A DNA stretch of 64,000 nt from assembly GCA_029779695.1 (NCBI GenBank), contig JAKPAB010000124.1:1-64000 (forward strand), read 5' to 3'. Each line of letters opens with the position of its first letter. The stretch's first letter is position 1. Source of the stretch: Bacillota bacterium. GTDB taxonomy: Bacteria > Bacillota > Clostridia > Lachnospirales > Lachnospiraceae. Below the pieces are notes generated by a model. That model was not told where the DNA came from. It did no database searches and worked only from the letters and a program-made list of their open reading frames with translations. The position numbers and the translations under genes were made by a program. Below are positions 50,413-60,878 of the stretch, one piece after another.

Positions 50413-51840
50413 ATGTCCTTTACAAATTTATTTTTTATTGGAAGATTCTTGCCTATCTTCCTTATTGTATACTTATCTGTTCCGAGAAAATATAAAGATT
50501 TTATTCTTTTTATCGGTAGTATATTATTTTATGCTTATGGTGAACATAAAATAGTTATACTTCTTCTCGTTCTGGTTTTCGTGAATTATTTTCTAGGTAA
50601 GTCACTGGTTGCCTCCCGAGGCGTAACAGAGGAGAATCTTCCTACTGTGGAATCCGTTACCCAGAGCATGATCCCATCCAAGAAATCTATGTCCGGTTCT
50701 ATTTCGAGAAAAGCAGTTTTGATTATTGCTGTATCATTGGATGCCGGAGTTCTCATTCTATTTAAAATATTGGCAAAAACATCTACTGGAATCGGGCTTC
50801 CTCTTGGACTTAGCTTCTATATTTTTAAAATGATATCTTATCAGGCTGATCTATATAGTGGCAAGATCAAAACCATGCCTACATTTGTAAGATCTGCTGC
50901 CTATTTTACTATGTTTCCTCAGATCGCCGAAGGTCCTATCATGCGTTATGGACAAGGTGATTTTGACAAGACTCATGGCAGGATATTCTCATGGCAAAAA
51001 TTTGAAGGTGGAATGGCCAGGATTGTCATTGGGTTATCCATGAAGGTTCTTTTGGCAGACCGAATCGGAATCCTCTGGAATGAAACTCTCAAAATGGGAT
51101 ATGAAAATATTTCTACACCATTGGCATGGATGAGCGCTTTCGCATACACTTTCCAGCTCTATTTTGACTTCTGGGGATATTCACTTATGGCATCAGGTCT
51201 CGGTATGATGCTGGGTTTTGAAGATATCATCAACTTTGAGCATCCATATGCTGCTAAGAATATTGCAGACTTTTACAGAAGATGGCATGCCACCCTTGGT
51301 TCATGGTTTAGAGATTATATCTATTTCCCCTTAGGTGGTAGCCGAAAAGGTACCTTTGTCACTATCAGAAACCTGATGATCGTATGGATCATAACAGGTC
51401 TATGGCATGGTGGTGATATCAACTTTCTGATATGGGGCTTTGTTCTGGGGTTAATGATAATCGCCGAGAAATTTCTGTCCAAAAATCTTTTGAAAAAGGC
51501 TCCTATAATCGGTCGTCTACACGTTTGGATCCTGATACCGCTTACATGGGTGATTTTTGCGATTTCAGATCTACATAGCCTAGGTGTATATTTTTGCAGA
51601 CTATTTCCTTTTTTCGGAATAGGACATACCGTACTTGCCAATGATTTTATAAACTACCTGCCAACATACCTTCCATATTTCATTGCATCAATCGTTCTGT
51701 GTATTCCGGCAGTATATGATAAGATAATAAGTAACAGGAAACATCCGGTTGTCATGGTTGCTCTCTTTATCCTCTTTTGGGTAAGCCTGTACTATGCACT
51801 TGGATCTCAGGGAAATGCATTTATGTATTTCAATTTCTAA
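50413..51840 (+). CDS. MBOAT family O-acyltransferase (AlgI/DltB-like)
   Basis: FPQIAEGPIMRYGQ, DFYRRWHATLGSWFRDYIYFPLGGSRKG, GLWHGGDINFLIWG. Confidence 0.93.
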   Translation: MSFTNLFFIGRFLPIFLIVYLSVPRKYKDFILFIGSILFYAYGEHKIVILLLVLVFVNYFLGKSLVASRGVTEENLPTVESVTQSMIPSKKSMSGSISRKAVLIIAVSLDAGVLILFKILAKTSTGIGLPLGLSFYIFKMISYQADLYSGKIKTMPTFVRSAAYFTMFPQIAEGPIMRYGQGDFDKTHGRIFSWQKFEGGMARIVIGLSMKVLLADRIGILWNETLKMGYENISTPLAWMSAFAYTFQLYFDFWGYSLMASGLGMMLGFEDIINFEHPYAAKNIADFYRRWHATLGSWFRDYIYFPLGGSRKGTFVTIRNLMIVWIITGLWHGGDINFLIWGFVLGLMIIAEKFLSKNLLKKAPIIGRLHVWILIPLTWVIFAISDLHSLGVYFCRLFPFFGIGHTVLANDFINYLPTYLPYFIASIVLCIPAVYDKIISNRKHPVVMVALFILFWVSLYYALGSQGNAFMYFNF

Positions 51841-51876
51841 TGTTTAATGTTGTATGATTTGCAAAGCGAATAAATT

Positions 51877-52929
51877 ATGGATTATCTAAAAAAATTATTT
51901 AAAAATATGCCTCTGACCATGATGATCATTACAAGTATGATCATTGTCGGGTCGTTTGGGCTAATCAGTCAGTTCAATATATTAAAAAAATTTAATGTGA
52001 TAGACACTGTCAAACAGCCTTGTTTGACCATTTCTCTTTATGGTGTTAAAGACATACTAAACAAGGATGAAGAGGTATATATCCCTGATTCCATGAAGAA
52101 AAAATCTGTTTTGGAAGCCATTCGAATAAAGGAAAAAATAGCTACTGAAAAGGCTGAAAAGAAGCTTGGTTCCCTTGGTACCGGTTTAAGAATCCCTGTA
52201 ACATCCGGGAATCCTGTATGCTCTGCAAAGGATTATGGTGTAGCCAACAAATCACTTCTGGTAGATGATTCTTATATATTCAACTCTGATACCACTGGAG
52301 CTTTTGCTACAAATGGGACATTTAAGAATCTTACCAAGGCCAAGAGTGATGATTATTTTTCTGATGCGCTTTTCATAGGTGATTCTAGAACTGTAGGTCT
52401 CTACATGTTCAGTAATTTAAAGGGTAAGGTCAATTTCTTCTGTAAGGAATCAATGAATGTTTTCAACCTTCCTGTAAAGGAACTCGATTATCATGGTGTA
52501 AACGGTGAGGAATCCCCTTATATACTTGACAATCTGCTAAATACACATCAGTTCAACAAGATATATGTATGCCTCGGGATAAACGAAATGTATCGCAATG
52601 TCGTGGACTATTACAATGCTTACAGAAATGTCATACATAGCATCAAGGACAAGCAGCCTAATGCAATGATCTTCATAGAGGGTAATATGCATGTAAGCCA
52701 GATAAAGAGCAGTACTGATGCTACATTTAACAACACCAGTCTTGTTCAGAGAAATAAGGCAATCTCCGAGCTTGCGAATGGACGAGATATTTTCTACATC
52801 GATATGAATCCTGCAGTTTGTGACTCTGATGGCAACCTGATAGGAGATTACACTACCGACGGAGTACATCTCAAGGCTAATTATTATAGACTGTGGTCCG
52901 ATTTTCTCCGTAACAATGTAGTGTACTGA
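51877..52929 (+). CDS. Membrane-anchored SGNH/GDSL hydrolase-like protein (O-acetylation partner of MBOAT)
   Basis: ALFIGDSRTVGL, YVCLGINEMYRN, DGVHLKANYYRLW; N-terminal TM; follows MBOAT gene. Confidence 0.85.
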   Translation: MDYLKKLFKNMPLTMMIITSMIIVGSFGLISQFNILKKFNVIDTVKQPCLTISLYGVKDILNKDEEVYIPDSMKKKSVLEAIRIKEKIATEKAEKKLGSLGTGLRIPVTSGNPVCSAKDYGVANKSLLVDDSYIFNSDTTGAFATNGTFKNLTKAKSDDYFSDALFIGDSRTVGLYMFSNLKGKVNFFCKESMNVFNLPVKELDYHGVNGEESPYILDNLLNTHQFNKIYVCLGINEMYRNVVDYYNAYRNVIHSIKDKQPNAMIFIEGNMHVSQIKSSTDATFNNTSLVQRNKAISELANGRDIFYIDMNPAVCDSDGNLIGDYTTDGVHLKANYYRLWSDFLRNNVVY

Positions 52930-52989
52930 TCTGCTTATCTTAGTTATTGTTCATAATATATTATGTGTAGGTCAGCTAATTATTGTTAA

Positions 52990-53032
52990 AAAAATAAAAC
53001 GTCCCGTATAAATAATATACGGGACGTTTTTT
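52990..53032. terminator. Bidirectional terminator
   Basis: AAAATAAAACGTCCCGTATAAATAATATACGGGACGTTTTTTATATT. Confidence 0.8.
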
Positions 53033-53051
53033 ATATTAAAATTATTCAATA

Positions 53052-55073
53052 TCAGATCTTAAATATATTAAGTGCATTATGAATCTTGGATGCTGATTCC
53101 TGAACCGTATTAGCACTTCTATCAACGCCCTCGCTCTCATCCGATACATTCTGAGCGCTGGCTGTCAGGTTCTCAGCTGTTGCCGTTACTTCCTCAGAAC
53201 TTGCAGATTGCTCTTCGGAAATCGCTGCCACATTAGTTGCTATTCCATCTACATCATTCATCATTGACAACATATCTTCAACCGTTTTGCCTGTGGCATT
53301 TAGATCCGAGAAGATATTCGCAAATGTCTGTCCTGCTGTAGAAACAGCAATACTGCTTTCTTCTATAGCCTTCATATTCTCATTGGATTTATCAGAAAGT
53401 GCATTGATCTGAGCTGTTATCTCTGCAATAATACCTTCTATTTCTTTGGTTGCATTGCTACTTTCATTAGCAAGTTTTGCAATTTCAGATGCCACAACTG
53501 CAAATCCTTTTCCGGCATCTCCGGCTCTTGCTGCCTCTATAGACGCATTCAGAGATAATAGGTTTGTCTGTTCTGAAATAGCATTGATCATGTCGACTAT
53601 CTTGTTGATCTGTTGAGCTGATTCATCTACTTTGCTGACTACTTCATTCATATTGGACATGGATCCACTGATATTATCCATATTACTCTCAACAGATTTC
53701 ATATCACGTTGGCCTTCTGCTGCTTTTTCAACCAGCTCGGTCATGACCTTGTTCGCTCCCTTACCCTTTTCGGTCAGGTCTCCAACTGACTGTGCCAATT
53801 CTGTAGCGTTAACTGCAAGCTCAGAAACTGCATGAGACATACCATCCATTGTGTCTCTTATCTGTTCCATAGAAAGGGACTGGTCCTTGGCCTGAGATGT
53901 CAGTCTGCCTGAAGCGCTCTTACTGTTATTTGCTTCATTGCCAAGTTCTGTTGATGTCTCCTGAATGCTGCTTATAGTATCCTTCATTGTGTTGACATAA
54001 TCCCTCATTTCATCCTGGATCATTCCGATCTCATCACCATTACCCTTAGGCATTTGAATAGTGAAGTTTCCATGAGATATCTCAACTATCTGTTTTGCCA
54101 ATGCCTTAACCGGTTTGGATACGATTCTATTGATGGAAATAAAGATAGCAGTTGCAATGACTACCGCAGTTATTAACATAATTACATAACATATATTTCT
54201 AAATGCATAAAAAGAAGCAAGTACATCATCCTTTGATACTGATGAATATAATACCCAATTGGTTCCCGAAATATTATCACAAGCTACATATCTGTCTTCA
54301 GATCCCTTTTTAATAGTTGTAACCTCTTTGGTCTTTGAATCTGCATAAGCCTTTAGATTCATGAGATATGAATCCCCTGAATCTGAAATAATTTTTCCAT
54401 CAAGGCTGCCATCAGAATATGCAATAACCATATTTCCCCTTGTTACCATGGATTCCCCGGTCCCAAGAGGCTTTAGTGCCTTAATCTCTTTTTCCATATC
54501 TGTCAGATAAACATCGATTGCAATAACTCCATGTCTTCCATCAGCTGCTGTAATCTCACGGCTATACGTCACACATAGATTACCTGTAGTTGCATCTTTA
54601 TATGGTTCACCATCGAAAGGTGTTTTTTTGCCCAAGCCATCCTTGTACCATCCTCTTTTTGTGGGTAACCAGTCAGCAGCTTGAATCGTTCCCTCTGCAA
54701 AAACATAGGAATCATCATCAAATCCTACATATACTCCATGCTGAGCTGTATCAAATGTCCCTACTGATGTTGCTAGATATGCCTTCATATCTCCCGGCGT
54801 TGCAAATTTCGTGCTTTCAAGACCTTTTGCATATGTATTAAGTGCACTTGATATTTCTGCTGATTGTTTTGATACTTTCCAGGAATTGGTGGTTGTCACA
54901 TCCATCAGATCCTGTTTTGCAATATCCGTAATTGTTTTCTGGGCCTGTGAACTCAAGAACAGAATGATTCCTACAATTGCTACCATGGTTATCGGAAGGA
55001 GAATAAGCATAAGAGAACCGCTGACGCTTTTCTTCCTATTCGAAACAGTTTTAATGTTTTTTTCCTTAACCAT
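53052..55073 (-). CDS. Methyl-accepting chemotaxis protein (dCache-like sensor)
   Basis: HAMP region and [44 protein letters not shown]. Confidence 0.95.
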   Translation of the reverse strand: MVKEKNIKTVSNRKKSVSGSLMLILLPITMVAIVGIILFLSSQAQKTITDIAKQDLMDVTTTNSWKVSKQSAEISSALNTYAKGLESTKFATPGDMKAYLATSVGTFDTAQHGVYVGFDDDSYVFAEGTIQAADWLPTKRGWYKDGLGKKTPFDGEPYKDATTGNLCVTYSREITAADGRHGVIAIDVYLTDMEKEIKALKPLGTGESMVTRGNMVIAYSDGSLDGKIISDSGDSYLMNLKAYADSKTKEVTTIKKGSEDRYVACDNISGTNWVLYSSVSKDDVLASFYAFRNICYVIMLITAVVIATAIFISINRIVSKPVKALAKQIVEISHGNFTIQMPKGNGDEIGMIQDEMRDYVNTMKDTISSIQETSTELGNEANNSKSASGRLTSQAKDQSLSMEQIRDTMDGMSHAVSELAVNATELAQSVGDLTEKGKGANKVMTELVEKAAEGQRDMKSVESNMDNISGSMSNMNEVVSKVDESAQQINKIVDMINAISEQTNLLSLNASIEAARAGDAGKGFAVVASEIAKLANESSNATKEIEGIIAEITAQINALSDKSNENMKAIEESSIAVSTAGQTFANIFSDLNATGKTVEDMLSMMNDVDGIATNVAAISEEQSASSEEVTATAENLTASAQNVSDESEGVDRSANTVQESASKIHNALNIFKI

Positions 55074-55116
55074 AATTTTTTCCTTTCAATTTAAAATTAC
55101 AAATATTATGTAACCC

Positions 55117-55989
55117 CTACTTTTCATTTAGCATTTCTTTTATTTCATCTATAGTGAATGCATACTTGCTACGGCAATAATTGCATCCCAACTCTATAGG
55201 CTTACCATCTTCTATTATATCTTTCAAATCCTTTTTACCAATACTTATAAGAGCCCTGCTTACCCTATCCCTGCTACAATTACATTTAAATTCAATAGGT
55301 GTTTTCTCCAATATCTCCGGATCAATATCCGATAAAACAATCTGCACCAATTCCTCCGGGGTCTTACCGGCTGCGAAATGATCCGTTACCGCACCGAATC
55401 TATGGAGTCCATTCTCTACTGCAGTTATATCTTCTTCTGTGGCATCAGGCATCATCTGAACTATGAACCCACCTGCCGTTTGGACCTTGGTATCCGTTCC
55501 CATCAAAACGCCTAGTCCAACTGCCGATGGTACCTGCTCGCTTTCAGCAAAATAAACCGTCAGATCCTCAGCTATTTCCCCGCTTAACAGGTCTGTCTGG
55601 CTGGAATACGGTTCTCCCGCGCCTTCATCCCTGATAACCGTAAGTGTTCCATTACCCACTGATGCTCCAACGTTTAACTTGCCAGGACGAAGTTCTTCAA
55701 AAGGCACCTTGGCCACATATGGGAACCCCTTAACATGACCATGAGAATCTGTGCTAACTGTAAGTCCCTTCATTGGCCCATCGCTCTTAATACTAAGAGA
55801 TAAAACTGCACTATCATTTTTCATCATGAGACCCATCATCACCCCACCGGTCAAGAGTCTCCCCAGTGCTGCTGTTGCATTGGGCGTTGTGTCATGGATC
55901 TCCCTTGCTGTTTCACATATCTCTTTTGATACACAAGAAAAGATCCTCACATGACCGTTTCCTGCTGTTCCCCTAACCATATAATCCAT
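55117..55989 (-). CDS. hslO: Hsp33 redox chaperone
   Basis: TPNATAALGRLLTGGVMMG, FKCNCSRDRVSRAL, ELGCNYCRSKYAF. Confidence 0.95.
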   Translation of the reverse strand: MDYMVRGTAGNGHVRIFSCVSKEICETAREIHDTTPNATAALGRLLTGGVMMGLMMKNDSAVLSLSIKSDGPMKGLTVSTDSHGHVKGFPYVAKVPFEELRPGKLNVGASVGNGTLTVIRDEGAGEPYSSQTDLLSGEIAEDLTVYFAESEQVPSAVGLGVLMGTDTKVQTAGGFIVQMMPDATEEDITAVENGLHRFGAVTDHFAAGKTPEELVQIVLSDIDPEILEKTPIEFKCNCSRDRVSRALISIGKKDLKDIIEDGKPIELGCNYCRSKYAFTIDEIKEMLNEK

Positions 55990-56103
55990 TGTTTAATACC
56001 TTTCATAGACATAATGAGTGTTTAAAATTGCTCAAATAGTGTAAAATATTCTTGCTGTAATTTAGTGGCATATATTTTTGAAATATTATACTAGGAGTTA
56101 ACA

Positions 56104-57309
56104 ATGAAGATATCCGATATTAATTTTAACACTATACCAGAGACTATGAAACTATATTATTCTCATCCATATGATACCCAGTTTGTAGGAAACGTACTGT
56201 CCTGTGAAAAGGGTAATGACAATACTTACCTCCTTATTTTGGATCAGACTCTTTTTTTCCCTGAAGAAGGTGGTCAGACCCCCGATAAGGGAATAATCAC
56301 ATATAACGACTCTACCTTAAAAGTAAGGGATGTCCGTATCAAAAAAATCCATGGTCGTGACTGGATAATCCACATCATAGATACAGAAATTCCTGTGGGA
56401 TGCACTGTCAATGGAGAGATCATATGGGAACACAGATACTCTAATATGCAGAATCACAGCGGAGAGCATATATTCTCTGGCCTGGTCAATGCTACACTAG
56501 GGTACGACAATGTGGGATTTCATCTCAGTGATAGTATTGTCACGATGGACTATAATGGACCTCTAAGTAATGATGATATTGATAATATTTCATTAAAAGC
56601 AAACGAGGCAATATGGGCGGATATACCAATTACTGCATCATATCCTGACAAAGCTACTTTGGATTCGCTAGAATATAGAAGCAAGATCCAGCTGGAAGGT
56701 TCTGTTCGAATCGTTACCATTCCGGGAATCGATACCTGTGCATGTTGTGCTCCTCATGTGAAAAGGACAGGAGAAATCGGTACACTAATGGTTATTTCCA
56801 GTCATAATTACAAAGGTGGAACCAGACTGTCTATTTTATGCGGGAAAAGAGCTTACCTATATAATGCTAATAATCGTGATATGATAACTACGATATCCCA
56901 GGATCTGAAGATTCCTCCGGAGAATACTGTAAAGGGTGTATCCGAACTTCAGGAAAATATCACTACCCTAAGGAAAAATCTTCATTCAGCTACTGCCGAG
57001 ATTCTGTCTCTCGATTCCAAGCTTATACCTGAGGATTCCGATAATGCTGTTTTATTTGTACAAGAAGCTGACAGCATAAGTATCAGAAATTTTATAAATG
57101 AAAACAAGAACTCCCATCCGGGTTTCGTAGGGGTTTTCAGTGGAGATGAAAATAACGGCTATTCCTATATAATAGGTAGCTCTAGTAAAAATTGTCAGGA
57201 GCTTTTGGTCTCTCTTAGGGAGCATTTTTCTTCCAAGGGCGGCGGTAAGCCTGAGATGATCCAGGGATCTCTCATCGCCAGTCGTGAACAGATAATGAAA
57301 TTATTTTAA
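56104..57309 (+). CDS. alaX: Alanyl-tRNA editing protein (AlaX-type, with DHHA1-like tail)
   Basis: FFPEEGGQTPDKG, MQNHSGEHIFSGL, CACCAPHVKRTGEIG, SSKGGGKPEMIQGS. Confidence 0.88.
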   Translation: MKISDINFNTIPETMKLYYSHPYDTQFVGNVLSCEKGNDNTYLLILDQTLFFPEEGGQTPDKGIITYNDSTLKVRDVRIKKIHGRDWIIHIIDTEIPVGCTVNGEIIWEHRYSNMQNHSGEHIFSGLVNATLGYDNVGFHLSDSIVTMDYNGPLSNDDIDNISLKANEAIWADIPITASYPDKATLDSLEYRSKIQLEGSVRIVTIPGIDTCACCAPHVKRTGEIGTLMVISSHNYKGGTRLSILCGKRAYLYNANNRDMITTISQDLKIPPENTVKGVSELQENITTLRKNLHSATAEILSLDSKLIPEDSDNAVLFVQEADSISIRNFINENKNSHPGFVGVFSGDENNGYSYIIGSSSKNCQELLVSLREHFSSKGGGKPEMIQGSLIASREQIMKLF

Positions 57310-57396
57310 TCTTTTTAATAAAAAATAAATGTTAAAAAATAAATATTAAAATCAGAAAGGATAAGTCCATAATATTGCTTTTGGACGTGGTTTATC

Positions 57397-58149
57397 ATGA
57401 AATATGTATCTTGGAATGTTAACGGCCTAAGAGCCTGCAAGGGAAAAGGATTTGAAGATTCTTTTCAATCTCTTGATTGTGATGCGATCTGTCTACAGGA
57501 AACCAAGCTTCAGGAAGGGCAGATAGAGTTAGATCTCCCAGGTTACCATCAGTATTGGAATTATGCTGAGAAAAAAGGATATTCCGGCACAGCGATCTTC
57601 ACTAAGAATGAACCATTATCTGTCTCCTATGGTATAGGGATCGATATTCATGATCACGAAGGTCGTGTCATAACTCTAGAATATGAAGATCATTATCTGG
57701 TAACATGCTACACACCTAATTCACAAGATGGTCTAAAGAGACTGGACTACCGAATGATATGGGAAAAAGACTTCGCTGATTACCTGGTATCTCTAGATAA
57801 GAAAAAACCAGTTTTGATCTGTGGCGATCTAAACGTCGCCCACGAGGAGATCGATATCAAGAATCCCAAAACCAACCACAAGAATGCTGGATTTACAGAT
57901 GAAGAACGAAACTGTATGACAGAACTGTTAAAAAGAGGATTTACAGATTCATTCCGACATTTCTATCCTGACACAGAACAAGTATATTCATGGTGGTCCT
58001 ACAGATTTCATGCCAGAGAAAATAATGCCGGATGGAGAATCGATTATTTCCTGGTATCAGACCGATTCATGGACAGAGTTACCGATTCCAAAATCCATCC
58101 TGAAATCTTCGGATCAGATCACTGCCCTGTAGAGATTGATTTTCAATAA
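57397..58149 (+). CDS. xth: Exodeoxyribonuclease III
   Basis: MKYVSWNVNGLRACKGKGF, CLQETKLQ, CGDLNVAHEEIDIKNPKTNHKNAGFTDEER, GSDHCPVEI. Confidence 0.95.
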   Translation: MKYVSWNVNGLRACKGKGFEDSFQSLDCDAICLQETKLQEGQIELDLPGYHQYWNYAEKKGYSGTAIFTKNEPLSVSYGIGIDIHDHEGRVITLEYEDHYLVTCYTPNSQDGLKRLDYRMIWEKDFADYLVSLDKKKPVLICGDLNVAHEEIDIKNPKTNHKNAGFTDEERNCMTELLKRGFTDSFRHFYPDTEQVYSWWSYRFHARENNAGWRIDYFLVSDRFMDRVTDSKIHPEIFGSDHCPVEIDFQ

Positions 58150-58186
58150 AAGCTGGGTTATAGGACAAAGCTGTGATGGATTAATC

Positions 58187-58234
58187 AAAAAAGACGTAGC
58201 ACCAAGATTGTCTCCTGGTGATGCGTCTTTTTTG
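58187..58234. terminator. Intrinsic terminator between convergent exoIII and galK
   Basis: AAAAAAGACGTAGCACCAAGATTGTCTCCTGGTGATGCGTCTTTTTT. Confidence 0.7.
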
Positions 58235-58257
58235 TATATTATACTTTTTTGTTATTC

Positions 58258-59502
58258 CTATTTCTCCAGATGGGCTGCCCCGGTAGCACGGATATTCATA
58301 GGATACACGTTATCTCGTCCGAAGAATCCTGAAATATAATCTACATAATCATCCAGCTTATCTGTGGGAACAACTGCCTGAATGACTCCTGCAAATCCAC
58401 CACCATGGATACGGCAAGCTCCATCATTGATCCTCGCCATGAAAAGCTTGGTAAGTGAAAGTGCAAGGCACATGCCCTGAGTCTTTACATCTCCCAAACT
58501 ATAAGGATTCTGAAGCTGCTCATAGGATGACTCTCCACCCTTATTCAAGATATTTAAAATAGCCTTAACATCCTTCTTTTCCATAGCTTCTGACATCTGG
58601 ATAACTCTGTCATTTTCTGTATAAAAATGAATGGCACGAAGTACAGCTCTATCATTTTGTACTTTCTCTTTTACCTCTGTATAATTATCCAGAAGTTCTT
58701 CAAGTGTTCCATCACAAAGTCTTTCATGGCCCAATGCTTTTGCAACAGCCTTCATCTCTGATGGAACCGCAGAATAGTCCGGAGACAGATCAGCGTGACC
58801 TTTTCCTGTATTAACAATAACCATTGAATATCCATATTCTTCAAACCCAAAAGGAATCTTTTCATAGACAGGATCATTTCTAAAATCAAGTTCAATAGGT
58901 CCACCTACCGCACATGCCATCTGATCCATCAGACCTGATGCTTTGTTCCAGTATACATTTTCTGCATACTGTCCGGCCTTGGCATAACTGGCAAAGCTCA
59001 TATTGCCATCATTAAACAAAAAATTGATCATAGCCATTATAAGCATCTCAAATGATGCCGATGAACTGACACCTGATGCACCGATCACCTCTGTCGTGGT
59101 GTAAGTACTGAAGCCATCTACGATGATATTATTTTTATTGCAATACTCGATCATTCCTGCAAGAACTGATACTGTTCCCTGCTCCTTGGGTGAATTTTCC
59201 GGATGGTCGAGATCTATCTCAAAATATCCGTAACCTTCATTGGATACTTTCATAAATCTAGTTCCGTTTTTCTTGGCTGCTCCTATGGAATCCAATGTAA
59301 TACAACCTGCGATGACCTTGCCACCATTATGATCCGTATGATTTCCAATTATCTCAGTTCTACCAGGAGCTGTAAAAAATTCCGGGTCTCCCTCTCCAAA
59401 TGTCTTTTCAAACATATCTGAAATATAAGAAAAACGTTCGCTTGCTCTTCCCTTGTCGCTTCCATATACTTTTGCAAGTACTTCTCCACTTGGTGTGCTC
59501 AT
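58258..59502 (-). CDS. galK: Galactokinase
   Basis: APGRTEIIGNHTDHNGGKVIAGC, GASGVSSSASFEMLI, IHGGGFAGVIQAVVP. Confidence 0.93.
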   Translation of the reverse strand: MSTPSGEVLAKVYGSDKGRASERFSYISDMFEKTFGEGDPEFFTAPGRTEIIGNHTDHNGGKVIAGCITLDSIGAAKKNGTRFMKVSNEGYGYFEIDLDHPENSPKEQGTVSVLAGMIEYCNKNNIIVDGFSTYTTTEVIGASGVSSSASFEMLIMAMINFLFNDGNMSFASYAKAGQYAENVYWNKASGLMDQMACAVGGPIELDFRNDPVYEKIPFGFEEYGYSMVIVNTGKGHADLSPDYSAVPSEMKAVAKALGHERLCDGTLEELLDNYTEVKEKVQNDRAVLRAIHFYTENDRVIQMSEAMEKKDVKAILNILNKGGESSYEQLQNPYSLGDVKTQGMCLALSLTKLFMARINDGACRIHGGGFAGVIQAVVPTDKLDDYVDYISGFFGRDNVYPMNIRATGAAHLEK

Positions 59503-59708
59503 ATTTCCTCCTTATATAGCATTTTTTGTATGCTTTTTATTAAAAGCTATAATACAGGATTGCCTGTATTTATATCAATATTAAGGTTTAATTTTAGTAT
59601 TCCCAATCGTAATCCAACTTGATATAGTATAATACAAATACAAGTATATTATGATCTTAAAAATGATTATTTTTTTGCTTTTTTCGAGGATTTAAGGAAG
59701 GAATTATT

Positions 59709-60302
59709 ATGTATCCATTTTTTGCACTTTTAAATCGTATGAAATATATTGATCGCTGGGCTCTAATGAGAAATTCCAGAAATGAAAACCTAAGTGATCA
59801 TTCCCTTGACGTAGCGATGATCGCTCATGCTCTCTGCGTAATAGGAAACAAAAGATATGATAGAAATCTAAACGCCGATAGAGCAGCACTTGTAGGACTT
59901 TATCATGATGCCTCTGAAATAATAACAGGTGATATGCCTACTCCCGTAAAATATTACGGCGATGAGATCCATGATGCATATAAAAAAGTAGAGGCTGTGG
60001 CCGAAAGCAGGCTTCTTTCCAAGCTCCCATCGGATATCCGTCCTGATTATGAAAGCATTTTTTGTCCTACAGATGACCCTGATGAGACCTATATGCGACA
60101 ACTGGTAAAAGCAGCTGACAAGCTATCAGCATATATAAAATGTATCGAAGAAGAAAGCGGTGGGAATGGTGAGTTTAAAACTGCCAAAGAATCTACTTTG
60201 AAATCTCTAGACAATATGTGTTCTGAAATGCCTGAAGTTCGAGACTTTATGCACGAATTTATGCCGGCATACGGTGATACCCTTGATGAACTTCTAAGAT
60301 AA
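59709..60302 (+). CDS. yfbR: HD-domain 5'-nucleotidase (YfbR-like)
   Basis: RWALMRNSRNENLSDHSLDVAMIAHAL, LYHDASEIITGDMPTPVKY. Confidence 0.93.
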   Translation: MYPFFALLNRMKYIDRWALMRNSRNENLSDHSLDVAMIAHALCVIGNKRYDRNLNADRAALVGLYHDASEIITGDMPTPVKYYGDEIHDAYKKVEAVAESRLLSKLPSDIRPDYESIFCPTDDPDETYMRQLVKAADKLSAYIKCIEEESGGNGEFKTAKESTLKSLDNMCSEMPEVRDFMHEFMPAYGDTLDELLR

Positions 60303-60387
60303 ATATATACAATTTCTATTTCTATATATGAAAACGGTCTTTTTTTAATTTTCTAATTCTTTTTTGATTTCGTCATTATTACGTATA

Positions 60388-60864
60388 TTATGCATCAATA
60401 AGGATATACTCATGTCCCAAATGCTTAATAAACTTGATCAGATCTTCTGACTCCATTGTCATTGTTTTGGTGTTGGTGCATGGATGCATATAAAGCCTCT
60501 TGCCTATCAGGTCTTTGTCAATACATACAGTAACTTTATTCTCGGTATCATTGATTATCCCAAGAGGCGTAACAGATCCAGAGACCACGCCTAATATCTC
60601 TTCCAATACCTCATCCTTGGCAAATGACAGTCTCGGCTGTCCGATGCCCTTGGCAATTGCTTTGATATCTGCTCTTTTTTCTCCCACTATAAGCACTAGA
60701 AAATACTTTCCCTTATGGTTGGATAAAAATAGGTTCTTCATATTGGTTCCAGGGAAATCATCATAGATATCCAGACCTATAGCATCATCCATTGTGAGAA
60801 CAGGCTTGTGTTCCTTTTCTCTGTAATCGATGTTAAGTTCATCAAGTATATTATATAATTCCAT
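60388..60864 (-). CDS. YbaK/ProX-type aminoacyl-tRNA deacylase
   Basis: KNLFLSNHKGKYFLVLIVGEKRADIKAIAKGIG, GSVTPLGIINDTENKVTVCIDKDL. Confidence 0.88.
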   Translation of the reverse strand: MELYNILDELNIDYREKEHKPVLTMDDAIGLDIYDDFPGTNMKNLFLSNHKGKYFLVLIVGEKRADIKAIAKGIGQPRLSFAKDEVLEEILGVVSGSVTPLGIINDTENKVTVCIDKDLIGKRLYMHPCTNTKTMTMESEDLIKFIKHLGHEYILIDA

Positions 60865-60878
60865 TTTCTACTCCTCTT

